The position numbers and the translations under genes were made by a program. Below, piece by piece: positions 21,901 to 33,308 of a DNA stretch of 64,000 bases. Origin of the DNA: Phytophthora colocasiae (lineage: Eukaryota > Oomycota > Peronosporomycetes > Peronosporales > Peronosporaceae); NCBI GenBank assembly GCA_018806915.1, contig JAGKQI010000084.1, positions 892,220 to 956,219 on the forward strand, read 5' to 3'. The notes under the pieces were generated by a model that made no database searches, was not told the origin of the DNA, and saw only the letters and a program-made list of their open reading frames with translations. Within the stretch, counting starts at the first letter, position 1. Every line of letters starts with the position of its first letter.

Positions 21901-22227
21901 CCTGGCGATGTGGCCGAACCAACATCTCCACCCTGCGACATATTGGCAGTTGCCGAAGCAGGACAAGTGCCTGTGGCGTCGCCTGCCGCCCCATTCGGTG
22001 GGGCGTTTAAGCTCAGAAGAAGTGTTCGTTTCCTCAGTCATGAGCGAAAGGACGGAGTTTTGAAAATGATCGCCTGTTTGGCAAGTCAAATTCAAGTTTC
22101 TGAGTCTGAGAGAATCAGATTGTGCGACGGGACACCAGAGACTCTGAAAACCAGGTAACTGACAAAGAGTTGCAGCTACGCTACGCTCTGAAAACCGTCT
22201 ATCAGAATGTTTGATAGGCCTGGCCAT
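18914..22227 (-). pseudogene. Antisense ORF (aORF) of element B, several frameshifts
   Basis: Homologue of the frame at 752-4050, starting at the equivalent ATG (22227). Same layout: disordered N-terminus, coiled coil about 21060-20930, KKSG-type repeat with an extra repeat compared with copy A, and the Trp-rich C-terminal region. At least four indels break it: one extra base near 22013, one lost base near 20905, one near 20560, and a C-run of 8 instead of 6 near 19085. A ~10-bp loss lies near 18980. The encoded residues remain close to copy A between the breaks, which suggests the frame was once maintained. Function not recognised. Confidence 0.75.
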
Positions 22228-22270
22228 GATACACAGCTTGGAGAAAGTTCCGCACTGATGGATCGTGACC

Positions 22271-22282
22271 AGGAGGGGCGGT
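22271..22282 (+). other. Polypurine tract of element B
   Basis: AGGAGGGGCGGT immediately precedes the 3' LTR, identical to the tract in element A. The antisense ORF start lies 44 bp further upstream, so the aORF promoter would have to be inside the LTR, read in antisense. Confidence 0.75.
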
Positions 22283-23969
22283 TGACATGATGTTAATTCC
22301 GATTTTCGAGCGACAGGTGGATATTACGTTACGATGTGATTGGTTATACTATGGGTTATAAGCGAAAGGGACTTTGGGACGCGGCCGCACCCGTGCGACA
22401 TCTGTGGAAGATTGTGGATAAACCTTCGCCTGACTGTAAAGGGGCCCAAAGGACCAGAAGTGTACTTCAGAGTGTGCACAACTCTGAAGGTCAACTACAC
22501 TCTGTCTGGTCACCGGACTTTCCCCGACGATGAGTGCCTAAGTTCTGGCGGAAAGTCTCTCAGAAGAACGTATCTCTGAGAGACCTCATCCCGTTACCGT
22601 CCAGCGCGACGATGGATGGTTCAAGGATTCACAATATATACCCGCAGAGACCAAGTATCGCGCGCCGGACGCCGCGCACCCGCGCAACCCTCAAGATCTT
22701 CGTGTACGTTGAAGCATTAGTGCTCCGTACTCTGGTTTCGTACTCAAAACTCTGGTATCTCTAATTCTGAGTGACCAAGACTCTGAAAACCAAGTGATAT
22801 CAGACTCTCAAAACCAGGATACCAGACTCTGAAACCACCGAAGATTCAAGACCATACTGAAACCAAGTGAACCCAAGTTCAAGTCACGCATTCAAGTGAT
22901 TACTGACCTGCACATCCCCCGTAATGACGTCTCTACCTGTCAACCCATCGAGATCGGCTGCACAGACTGCATACTGAGACCGAGTCAAAGTACCAGATGT
23001 ATACAAAGACCAAGAGTACCTGAGATATGAAGACTGACTGCATAAAGGACGCAAAAGACGACAAGAAGAAGAGAGTTACCAGAGATATATGATAGTTATG
23101 AGGAAGATAAACGATAAACAGAGTTCAATTTGCTTGCTACTGCACAAGTCCGCTTGAGAGGTATTCAAGCCACTGCGTCATCACGTACGTCGTGTGATCT
23201 CCACCAAATTCAATCCCCTTAGGTGGAGATCAGGTAACGTAGAGACCTGAAAGGACCCGCCTATTCCATATCCTAGTTGGGTCGTTTGTTTTGTCTCTAG
23301 CGGTAGCCCATTTCATATTGATCGTTTGGACAGGCTCTGGAAACTAGACAGTCGTTTTCAGAGTGCAAGGTAGACTGTTATATAGCCGATTGTATTGGTT
23401 TATATTTTCCCTCTATATTAGAGGGTGGTGCGCGAACGTAAAGGGATACCAGACAGACCAGGTGTCTGGTAGTAAGTCCCTAGTTGACCTGGAGTGTTAG
23501 CCCACCGTTCAAGGGCCTAGAAAGAATAAGAACGGCTGTATATATTTGTATATTTTCGAACTCTGTATATTGGTTGTTTATCTCTGAAAGTCAGGTATCT
23601 CGGTTCTGGATTTGTGATATTCAGACACCGAATTCCGACTTTTCTCTGGTATATTAACCTCTTTTCGACCGCCGACTTCCTGGAAAACACTTTGGTTTCC
23701 AGAGATTCCGACTCCCGAACGCTCCTGGAAGGATTTTCCTGAATACCGACACCAGACTCCAAGGGAACCCCAACCTCTCTTCACAACACATTCTCAGACT
23801 CCGGCGAGGGTCATATTTCCGAAGACAACGAACCCACGAGGATACCGCAAGGTACCACACGCCAACCTACCGTTGTACGGCTCTGAAAAAACCCTTTTTC
23901 GGTATCGTATAACTAGGGTTCACTATACGCCCCCTGCTCCGCGACCAAAGTTTCACCGACTTCGCGACA
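22283..23969 (+). repeat. Element B 3' LTR (1,687 bp)
   Basis: Begins TGACATGATG and ends GCGACA directly before the right CTCG duplication. Compared with the 5' LTR it has an extra ~22 bp near 22807-22830 (a second CCAGACTCTGAAA-type motif) and scattered substitutions. The last ~900 bp are nearly identical between the two. Confidence 0.95.
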
Positions 23970-23973
23970 CTCG
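23970..23973. repeat. Target-site duplication of element B, right copy (CTCG)
   Basis: Matches 6832-6835. Beyond it the minus strand carries the RT/RNase H part of element A pol at the codon where the left fragment begins. Confidence 0.85.
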
Positions 23974-26900
23974 CCCCTTGACTGGGATCAGATTTTCAGA
24001 GACTTCGTCCAGATGCTCCCTGGGGGTAATACCCGCGCCGAGTATAGCTGGGAGTCCATCTTCATCACGCTGAATCCGGCGAATCTCCAAGTTCCACTGC
24101 GACAACTTCAGACCCCACTTGACATTTCTGCCGTCGGTGGAACTCGATGTTAACAACCATTTCAGAACTGAGTGTCTGGTGTAGACCACAATCACTGGAC
24201 TTGACTCCACCAGAGCTCTGAAGTTCTCCAAAACTCTGAGGATCGCAATCACCTCCTTCTCAGCGATATGATACCTGAGTTCGGCGTCATTCAGGACACG
24301 ACCTGTGAATCGGACCGGGTGTATTACTCCCTCATATTCTTGTCCCAAAACTGCCGAAGCAGCCCAGGGGTTCGCATGCGGAATGACAACAAACGGTCTG
24401 GTTCGGTCTGGATGTCTGAGTAATGGAGTAGAGACTATCTTGCGTTTCAGAATCTCGAATGCCTCTTTTGCACGAGTCAGGTCTCGTCCAGCACGAATCC
24501 GCTCGTCTGTCAGCTCATAGAGAGTAGCAGTGATCACCGGTAAATCCTCAATAAACTTGTTGTAACTTCCCATGAAACTCTGAACTCCCTTCAACGTAGA
24601 CGGAAATGGCAGTTCTTCAACTCCTTTGACAATCTTGGGTGTTGCCCGCAGCCCTTCGGCACTGATTTCATGGGATAGGTACGGTATCGACAACTTCCCG
24701 AACAAACTCACAGAAATGTTCCAATAGCGAAGCCTGAAAAGCAGGGCGTTCAAGTCGTCACATAGTTGGTCCCAAGTCGGTGCTCCATGTGCGATGTCGT
24801 CGATGTATGAACTCCTCCCCAGGACTGGGCCCATGCATATGGGGACGGGAATATTCCTCTGAAAGACGGTCATCGTACTTGTGAGTGCTGGCATCTCTGA
24901 AATCGGAGTATGGTTCTCAGAGTCTGAAAGGTGTTTTTCAGAGTTCTGAGGCTGGAGTTGCAGAAAATCCAGAACCTCCGCATCAACTTCAGCTTCTTCT
25001 TCCGGTGACAATCTCACGAATCCCCACAGGCAATTATCCAACATAGCCTGATACACAAGAGGGGCGTTTTTCAGACCAAACGGCATCCTTACCCACTGGA
25101 AATGCCCAAACGGGCAAATGAAAGCCGATATCAGTCGTGCACGCTCCGTCATCCTGATCGCCCAGAAACCGCTAGCCATATCCAGGCTCATGAACCACAT
25201 AGCGGCCTCAAAACCGATTAGGAGGTCGTCAATAAGAGGCAAGGGGTAGCGTGACAGTTGAATAAAGCCATTCACAATGCGATAGTCGATGCACATTCGT
25301 ATGTCAACACCATTCTTCTTGAGGACAATCACAATGGGAGATGCCCACGGGGAGTTGGAATTCTCGATCAAACCAGTTTCCAGAAGTTTCTTGAGAAGCT
25401 CGTACACCTTCAACATGAGATGGGGAGCGACGGACCTCGGACGTTGAGCCACCGGCTTGGCATCTCCCACATCCAGATCACAGACCACGCCCCTTGCTGG
25501 TGCGGGCGCCGCATTACCGTCTCCCAGGAATATTTTCCTGTGGCGTTTCAGAATGTCACGCAGTCTCTTCTCCATTTCTGGGGTCGTCTTCCCCGGGTCT
25601 CCAACATTGGCGCTATCAATATCACACTCTGGTGTCAATTCTTCCAGCTCTGGTAGCATGACCAATTGATCGCGTAATTGGGCGAGGAGTTCCGTGCCTT
25701 CTCGCATATACACACCCGGCTCCAGGTCTAATTCTTCGCTCGAAACGTTCATACACCGCTCGTATTCCACTCGTAACCTTTCCACAGGCGTTCCAGGCAT
25801 CCCGTGAATGGGAATATCCCAAGACTCGTCCATTAAGTCGAAATCATCCGCGGGTAACTCAGGAGTCTGAGGATCCTCTAGGAGACACTCAGGTTTTGAG
25901 TCAAGGACATCATCGTCGAAAGCAACAGACGTGTCACCAGGGTCTGTATGCGAAGTACTTTCAGAGAATGTTTCCAAATCTCTGGTATCTGTACTGATAT
26001 CCACACTTCCCGTCGATTCATTGTGGCAACCATCCTCTGTCTGGGTGGATGCATCCAGGGCGAAGCACACTCGCTTCACGGTCGGTGGTGAATCTGGTTT
26101 CACGAACTGCACTCGAGCGTTGTCAAACCTTGGACGTTGCAGTATTTCAGTCGGCCATGGGTAGTCAGGGCGATCTACACACGGGGGTTGCGGCATCAGA
26201 GCCTCCAACTCCGCCTCTCTCTTCATACGTTTCTTAGTCTCTGGTGACGGGGTGCTTTCCAGAATCAGAACTTCCCAGTCACGATAAGCAGCGGAACCTG
26301 GACGCACGAAACGTCCATGCCTTGGGAAGAAGCCATATTCCACGATCCTCGCAACATCGGAGAGTTCATTGAACCACGTGTTCTTATCAGAGATATTTAC
26401 CACGCGAACAGCCACAGGCCAAGATCGACCCGCATAGATCAGCTGGGTAACCCAGCGGTCACCGCGTCCGGCCCACACGACTTCCCTCTGGGGGTTCGTT
26501 GGCCCATAGTCAATTCGGACAATGAACTCCTCGCCCGGACTCAGAAGGACAGCCTCGCTTGGTCTAACCGACCTGTTACGACCAATGTGATCACCAGGTT
26601 CCCAATTACACATCATCACCACTACCTCGTCTGGTAACGACACCAGACCTTCACGAGCGCTAATTCTCACTCCAGCAGCAAACATAAAACCCATTCCCAG
26701 AAGCACGTCAATTCCTTCACCGATATTCGCGACCCAAACATCCACAATATATACCACTCTTGGCCCAAGTGTCAATTTGATCTCAGCGCTGGCACCAATA
26801 TATGTTGGAATGCCACCCATTCCTGACACCTTGGTCTGCTTGTGCGACTTAAGTCTGAGTCCGAGCTTACGCGCAAAGTCGTAACTCAGAATGTTTATGG

Positions 26901-27216
26901 TCGCACCAGTATCCAAGAGAATCTTGGTCCGATGGTCATTCACAGCACCATACACCATCACCACATCCCTCTTTGACCGATCAGGGTAGTTGTCCTCCCA
27001 CCAGCCATAACACTCGCCATTCTTCAACCTGAACGACACTGTGTCGTCTGGTGTCTGGTCGGTGTTTTCGGCGATCTCAGGTAACTCGTTCCCTGAGTTT
27101 CCAGAAGGCATGGTCGATTCTTGGGCAAAAGTAGTCATGCATTGTTGAGTGTTATCGTGAATCTTTCTCAGCTCTGGCCCTACACACACTAGAACACACA
27201 ACTCTGGGGTAACGCC

Positions 27217-27265
27217 ATGCCCGGCGCGTTTCGGATCCCCATCCGACGGGCATATTAGTTTAACG
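27217..27265 (-). promoter_or_regulatory. Candidate -1 frameshift signal at the gag/pol junction (element A)
   Basis: GTTAAAC at 27265-27259 with the same outer 7-bp and inner 6-bp stems downstream. The inner loop has five G instead of four. In this copy a one-base loss near 27333 puts gag out of register with the site. Confidence 0.7.
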
Positions 27266-30139
27266 GCTTCCCAGAGTCTGCCTCATCACCCAGGAGTTTC
27301 TCCCGTAGGTGGCTCGGCATGTCCTTGAGTGCGCTTGTCGAGCGAGTTGCTTAAGTGCTTCCAGAGTTTTCAAATCTTCACAGGGTTTTCCAGGGTGCAC
27401 TCTTCCACATACTTCACAGGGTGGCATCCGACACATTCGACTCGGGTGTCCCTTCTCCTGACATCGGTCACACGTGACGTCTCTCCAGCAATCTTCCTCT
27501 GAGTGTCCTGAGCGTTGACATTTTTCACAGAACTTGTTCCAGTAGCCACTATTCTCATGACGCCTCTGGTGGAATCCTTGACCTGACGATCCAGACGGGG
27601 ACTGGGGCGGCGGACGCCATCCCATGTTATCCATTACTCGATATACCTCATTCGTCAGAGTCTGCGTCCAATCTGCACTTGGTGGAGCCTTTGAATTGTT
27701 CGAAGATGCCTGTGCAGTACTTTCATCACGAGTAGACTCTGAAGTCGCACTTGGAGTTCTGGAATCACCCGTTTGATCTCTGGTATCCGGATTGGATTTC
27801 AGAGATTCCTTATGATTTTCAGAGTTTTCAGAGTCATAGTCTTCAGAATCCATATCTCTTGCGACATAAGTCCGATGCACACGCTTGGACTTGAACTGTC
27901 CCCGCGGAATATTGTCGGCCCGGAAATCTCGAGACTTGGCAGGGGTCATTTCTTGGTCACCAGTTCGCCACACGTCTTCATCTTGCTGCAACGCATATTC
28001 CAAGTCAGAGATTCGTCGAAATCTCTGACCTTGCAGAGACGTTTTCAGGCGTGCATCTTTAAGCTTCGTGATGAATCGCAATACATGCTTCTCAAGACGC
28101 TTGGACGACTTCCGGAAATCGATGTCAGCTTTCCCAGCAGCAGAATTAAGTCGGTAGAAAAATTCAAGCGGAGTCTCAGAGTCTTTCATAGCCATAGTGA
28201 AGTATCTCTCAGAATACGATGACCGAGCTTTGCAATAACGTTTCTTGAACTCTGAAGACAGCTCTTTCCAGTCACGGGACACACTTTTGGGAAGCTGGTT
28301 AAACCAGTCTCGCGCAGACACAGGGAGCTTCAACTTAAGTTCCTGGATGCGCGTCTTAGTCGACCAACCTCCTTGAGAAGCCATATTCGTAAACCGCTCC
28401 CACCAGTGGACACGTTCCCTGAGTGTAGCTCTGGGGTCGAATTCTCCAAGGTTGTTGGAGTTCATGAACGGCCTCAGCGTCAGAAGTGTGGTTCCGGCTT
28501 GCGCCTGAGTTGCTGCCGTCAGGTTCACCACTTCCCCTGGTTCCGAGTTCTCTGATGACGAGCTCGCAGAGTCTGAGCTCGAGTCATCAGAATCTCCGCC
28601 AGAGTCCGGCGCTCTATCATGGCGTTTATCTCTGCGGGGCGCTCTTCGGTCTCCACTTGACCGTCTACCTTCAGTTTTCTGTGGCGGATCTCGTCTCGGA
28701 GTATGCGCACGTCTACTGTCACCCTTGGTCTCTGTCACCGAGGTCGCTTGAGTTACCTGGGTGGCCGTAGCAGTAGTAGCGCCGCCATTCCTCTCGGCCT
28801 TCACTCGCTTCGTCCCCGTGCTTCGTGCAGGGGTGCCTTGCTGGAAGGTCGCAACCTCTCGAGATTCCGTCTTGAGAGCCGGCGAATGTGACATGGGTTC
28901 AACCCCAACCCTTCTTGCGTCACTTCTGATTTCCGACCCTGATACTGGCTACATAGTTGCAATTTCAGGGTTGCCTGTTTGTAACACTTGGTTTGAAGTT
29001 GCTGAATCAGGGTGACCGACCCTTCGCGCCTCTTGAACTTGGGATAGTGTCGCTCGAAGGTTTCTCAACTGACCGGCTTGGAACCGTTGCATGTTCTGAG
29101 AACTTTCTTTCTCCCTGTCGCGCTCGGCTTCCATGACTTTCATTCGCTGCTGTAAGGCTTCCATTTGAGAAATCCAGTCTCGTTTCATCTCGTCAGTCGC
29201 ACGCGCACGTTCGGCCTCAGTCTCAGCCTCTCATTGTCGCCATCGTTCATCAAACTCTGATTCCAGACGTTGGTTTTCAGAGTTCTGAAGTTCCAATTTC
29301 AGAGTTTCCAACTCTGCCACGCTGCGATTCCTGAGTTTGCTTTCAGATACCAGACTTCTGCGTTCCTCAGCGTCGTCGGCACGTCTCTCAGCCTCCAGCC
29401 TCGCGTTTTCCGACTTCAACAAGCGCTCGGTGAGCGTCTGAATTTCGCGCCTTGCCTCCAAGTCACGTTGCTCTCGACGACGATCGCGTTCCATGGACTC
29501 CAAGCGTTCTCGGGCCAAGAACTCCATCTGCGCTTGCTCCATCCGGCTTTGCCACTCCTGCTGTTGCCTCATGACGTTCAACTCGATCTGGGCAGGTCCT
29601 GATCTCTGAGAACTTCGAGCTTCAGACTTCGTACGACTCGACGCGATGGAACTCAAGCGTCGGGACGGTGGTTTTGGAAGGTCTTCACTCTTCACACTTT
29701 GGCGGTGACTCTGGTGACTTTCGCTTCGGGTGGAGACAGATGCAGGCGGAATCTCCGGAGTCAATTGTCTGAAATCCCGTGAAGAACTTCCGACAGACAC
29801 CTGGTTTCCAGACTTCGCGTCCGGCACCTCTGGTTTCTCTTCCGGCATGTCGACATCTTCGAACTCTGGTTTCACTGGTAACAGCGTTCGCGTCACTTGG
29901 ATCCCCATGCCTTCAGAGACTGTTCCTCCCACACCAGCGCCTTGAGCGATTAACGCCAGACTTCCTGTGGACAGCGGCATATGTGATGCCGCCCCTCGAC
30001 TCATGGACATCAAGGACGAGTCCGTAGAGCTTCCGCGTGAAGTCTGGAATCCCGACGACTGGTCATCTGAGGTCCCAATGACACTGGGAATTGGTACATC
30101 CGACATCCGAGTATGAGAGATGCTGTGATCTTCGGACAT
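27260..30139 (-). pseudogene. gag: Element A gag ORF2 with two stops and an indel
   Basis: Same protein as 9951-12836: disordered N-terminus, coiled coil (about 29600-29050), capsid-like region (about 28470-28040) and zinc knuckles (about 27550-27390). All three pieces lie in one frame and are broken by TGA at 29231-29233 and TAG at 28949-28951, each a small in-frame change compared with B. A one-base loss near 27333 alters the last ~25 residues. The stop positions differ from any defect in B, so the two copies decayed independently. Confidence 0.88.
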
Positions 30140-31488
30140 TGGATTTTCAGACTCCGGTCGCGTGTTATCAGAGCGACTCTCGTACTGCGGCAGTGAAGAC
30201 AGCGATGGCGTCGATAAAGCTGACGGTGTCGACGGATTTGTGGGCGCGGCGGTCTCTGCTGTAAGCGCTTGGACTGCGACGGCTCGTCACTGCTGGAACC
30301 ATCAGAGCTGTGCGTCACTCGGAGTCCGGTCACCCGGAGTCGCATGATCAGTCGTTGTCCTTGTAGGTCAGCATCTTTGTCAGGTAATACACTGTCTGCT
30401 TCGTTCTTGCTTGTTGTGTCTTCTTGCTTCATGCTTTCTGGGAGTCGGCAAACTTGTAACCTGGCGGTCACTGTGGCCCACTCAACCAATTCCACTGCGA
30501 GTCGACTCTGAAGTTCGGACGCCACACTGCGTACTTGAGACTCAAAGACGGCTGACGCCTGCGTCTGAGACCAGGTTGGGAGGAGGTTCTGGAATTCGAA
30601 ACCTGCCTCGTACAACATTGTCTGAAGAACAGCCACACACTCTGGTGCTGTCAACGTGCTCATCGGAATCTCAACATAAGATAGGTCTTGGATCCGACCA
30701 AAACCATGACGCCTCACGTGAAACTCTGAGATCCACATATCCTCAGGGAAGACGGAGGAACATCGCCATTTGATGTAGTCGCCGGTCGCTGCAGCAGCCT
30801 TCTGGAAAGCATCAGCACTAGGCTTCATCGTCGGCCACATATACTCGACGCTTGGCGGGACGACTTTGCCTGTGTCCATATCTCTCCAACGGCGGAACTA
30901 CCTCAGAGCTCGTTCCTCGTCAAGCGAATCGGCCCTCCCAGACTCATCAGACGGTGTCTTCAGAGACTCTTCGGACTTGATCGCCGTGTCGTCAGACATT
31001 GGTTCGTCTTCAGACTTCGGGGACTGTAGACCTTGACTTCCAGAGACTTCAGGTTCTGGTTTCACTTCATCCACGGACTGGCCAGAAGTTGTCGAGTCTG
31101 AACACAGATCGATCACCTCCGGGGGCTCAACCATATCGGCGCCTCCCTCAGACGCCTCATCACCACCTTCACGGGCAGTGGTCACCTCGTCACCAGAAAC
31201 TTCAACTTCTGACGGGCCTTCAGAACCTTGTTCACCAGAGACAGCAGGTGTCTCCTGAGCTTCTGGTTCCTCAGCAGGCTGGTCTTCGACGGCCGGTTCT
31301 GGGACGCTCACACTCTCAGCTGCCTTCTTCTCTCGCGCAGCTTTCTTCTTCTCGCGGGCCGCCTTCTGGATAGCATCCAAGTCTGGTTGCTCCTCAGGCG
31401 ACAGACCTTGTAGACGCTTGGACTGACGTGTCGGAATACTCCGACCACGACCACGGCGTCCTCCTCTCGTAGATCCTGGCGTAGCCAT
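30010..31488 (-). pseudogene. Element A gag ORF1 with an internal stop
   Basis: ATG at 31488, 94 bp after the 5' LTR, matching 8596 in B. Arg/Gly-rich start, acidic middle, then the conserved globular part. A 12-bp in-frame loss creates TAG at 30898-30900; otherwise the frame is continuous to 30010. Its last ~130 bp overlap ORF2 in the -1 relation, exactly as in B. Confidence 0.72.
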
Positions 31489-31560
31489 CTGGAATATAAA
31501 CGCTTGACAGGAAACTTTCTCTTCTTGTACTCTCAAATGCGGTGATATCACGATTCCAAA

Positions 31561-31579
31561 GATCCGGGCACGCGCACCA
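31561..31579 (-). other. Primer-binding site of element A
   Basis: Minus-strand TGGTGCGCGTGCCCGGATC, two bases from the LTR end and identical to the site in B. Confidence 0.75.
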
Positions 31580-31581
31580 GT

Positions 31582-33269
31582 TGTCGCGAAGTCGGTGAAA
31601 CTTTGGTCGCGGAGCAGGGGGCGTATAGTGAACCCTAGTTATACGACTACTGAAAAAGGGGTTTTCAGAGCCGTACAACGGTAGGTTGGCGTGTGGTACC
31701 TTGCGGTATCCTCGTGGGTTCGTTGTCTTCGGAAATATGACCCTCGCCGGAGTCTGAGAATGTGTTGTGAAGAGAAGTAGGGGTTCCCTTGGAGTCTGGT
31801 GTCGGTATTCAGGAAATCCTTCCAGGAGCGTTCGGGAGTCGGAACCTCTGGGAACCAAGATGGTTTCCAGGAAGTCGGCGGTCGAAAAGAGGTTAATATA
31901 CCAGAGAAAGTCTGAAATCGGTGTCTGAATATCACAAATCCAGAACCGAGATACCTGACTTTCAGAGATAAACAACCAATATACAGAGTTCGAAAATATA
32001 CAAATATATACAGCCGTTCTTATTCTTTCTAGGCCCTTGAACGGTAGGCTAACACTCCAGGTCAACTAAGGACTCGCTACCAGACACCTGGTCTGTCTGG
32101 TATCCCTTTTACGTTCGCGCACCACCCTCTAGTATAGAGGGAAAATATAAACCAATACAATCGGCTATATATAACAGTCTACCTTGCACTCTGAAAACGA
32201 CTGTCTAGTTTCCAGAGCCTGTCCAAACGAGCAATATGAAATGGGCTACCGCTAGAGACAAAACAAACGACCCAACTAGGATATGGAATAGGCGGGTCCT
32301 TTCAGGTCTCTACGTTACCTGATCTCCACCTAAGGGGATTGAATTTGGTGGAGATCACACGACGTACGTGATGACGCAGTGGCTTGAATACCTCTCAAGC
32401 GGACTTGTGCAGTAGCAAGCAAATTGAACTCTGTTTATCGTTTATCTTCCTCATAACTATCATATATCTCTGGTAACTCTCTTCTTCTTGTCGTCTTTTG
32501 CGTCCTTTATGCAGTCAGTCTTCATATCTCAGGTACTCTTGGTCTTTGTATACATCTGGTACTTTGACTCGGTCTCAGTATGCAGTCTGTGCAGCCGATC
32601 TCGATGGGTTGACAGGTAGAGACGTCATTACGGGGGATGTGCAGGTCAGTAATCACTTGAATGCGTGACTTGAACTTGGGTTCACTTGGTTTCAGTATGG
32701 TCTTGGATCTTCGGTAGTTTCAGAGTCTGGTATCCTGATTTTCAGAGTCTGATATCACTTGGTTTTCATAGTCTTGGTCACTCAGAGTTAGAGATACCAG
32801 AGTTTTGAGTAAGAAACCAGAGTACGGAGCACTAATGCTTCAACGTACATGAAGATCTTGAGGGTTGCGCTGGTGCGCGGCGTCCGGCGCGCGATACTTG
32901 GTCTCTGCGGGTATATATTGTGAATCCTTGAACCATCCATCGTCGCGCTGGACGGTAACGGGATGAGGTCTCTCAGAGATACGTTCTTCTGAGAGACTTT
33001 CCGCCAGAACTTAGGCACTCATCGTCGGGGAAAGTCCGGTGACCAGACAGAGTGTAGTTGACCTTCAGAGTTGTGCACACTCTGAAGTACACTTCTGGTC
33101 CTTTGGGCCCCTTTACAGTCAGGCGAAGGTTTATCCACAATCTTCCACAGATGTCACACGGGTGCGGCCACGTCCCAAAGTCCCTTTCGCTTATAACCCA
33201 TAGTATAACCAATCACATCATAACGTAATATCCACCTGTCGCTCGAAAATCGGAATTAACATCATGTCA
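31582..33269 (-). repeat. Element A 5' LTR (1,688 bp)
   Basis: On the minus strand it starts TGACATGATG at 33269 and ends GCGACA at 31582. Its right edge meets TAGCAGGCGAGAG, which is the tRNA-array spacer in reverse, giving a clean insertion boundary. Confidence 0.95.
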
Positions 33270-33308
33270 TAGCAGGCGAGAGCAAAAATTTTTTGCTCTC
33301 GCCTGCTA
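33270..33308. repeat. Palindromic junction of the tRNA array, tRNA missing
   Basis: TAGCAGGCGAGAGCAAAAA is followed by TTTTTTGCTCTCGCCTGCTA: two opposite spacers joined at the Pol III terminator T-run with the tRNA gene lost between them. The element A LTR cuts off the left arm, so the palindrome was probably longer. Confidence 0.85.

Larger units (their letters stand above)
6836..23969 (+). mobile_element. Element B: full-length nested Ty3/gypsy LTR retrotransposon (17,134 bp)
   Basis: Complete copy with 5' LTR (6836-8502), PBS, gag ORF1, gag ORF2, pol, antisense ORF, purine tract and 3' LTR (22283-23969), flanked by a CTCG duplication in the pol of element A. It is the same family as A but in opposite orientation, so the two copies form a large interrupted inverted repeat. 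The LTRs differ by roughly twenty substitutions by eye plus a ~22-bp indel near 22807, concentrated in their first half, so insertion is not very recent. Gag ORF1, pol and the antisense ORF all carry frameshifts. Confidence 0.95.
23970..27265 (-). pseudogene. pol: Element A pol, N-terminal part: protease, RT, first RNase H
   Basis: About 1,080 codons open without a stop from the gag/pol junction to the element B insertion. The first in-frame start-like codon is a TTG at 27201, so entry by frameshifting at 27259-27265 is more likely than separate initiation. Protease DTG is at 26905-26913. RT shows MCIDYR, SLDMA, MPFGLKNA and YIDD (24796-24807). It ends in the Ty3-type RNase H region. Two in-frame losses, four codons near 24705 (before FGKLSIPY) and three near 24565 (in FMGSYNKF), remove residues that copy B retains around the RT thumb, so activity is doubtful. 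It lacks the integrase half because of the insertion. Confidence 0.9.
1..33269 (-). mobile_element. Element A: outer Ty3/gypsy (chromovirus-like) LTR retrotransposon, interrupted by element B
   Basis: On the minus strand the order is 5' LTR (31582-33269), PBS, gag ORF1, gag ORF2, pol, convergent antisense ORF, purine tract and 3' LTR (696 down to 1, continuing outside the window). Pol is split at 6835/23970 by element B. Without B the copy would be about 17.1 kb, large for Ty3/gypsy. Its right end abuts a truncated unit of the tRNA-Asp array, so it inserted into that array. The outer target duplication cannot be seen because the left end lies outside. Gag has three in-frame stop codons and an indel, so A looks inactive. 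Family assignment comes from DTG protease, YIDD reverse transcriptase, HHCC/DDE integrase and a chromodomain. Confidence 0.93.

Noticed and set aside
31394..32065. 223-codon minus-strand frame spanning the LTR end, PBS and gag start of element A
   Set aside because: It is in a different frame from gag ORF1, is interrupted in the equivalent region of element B, and consists mostly of LTR sequence.
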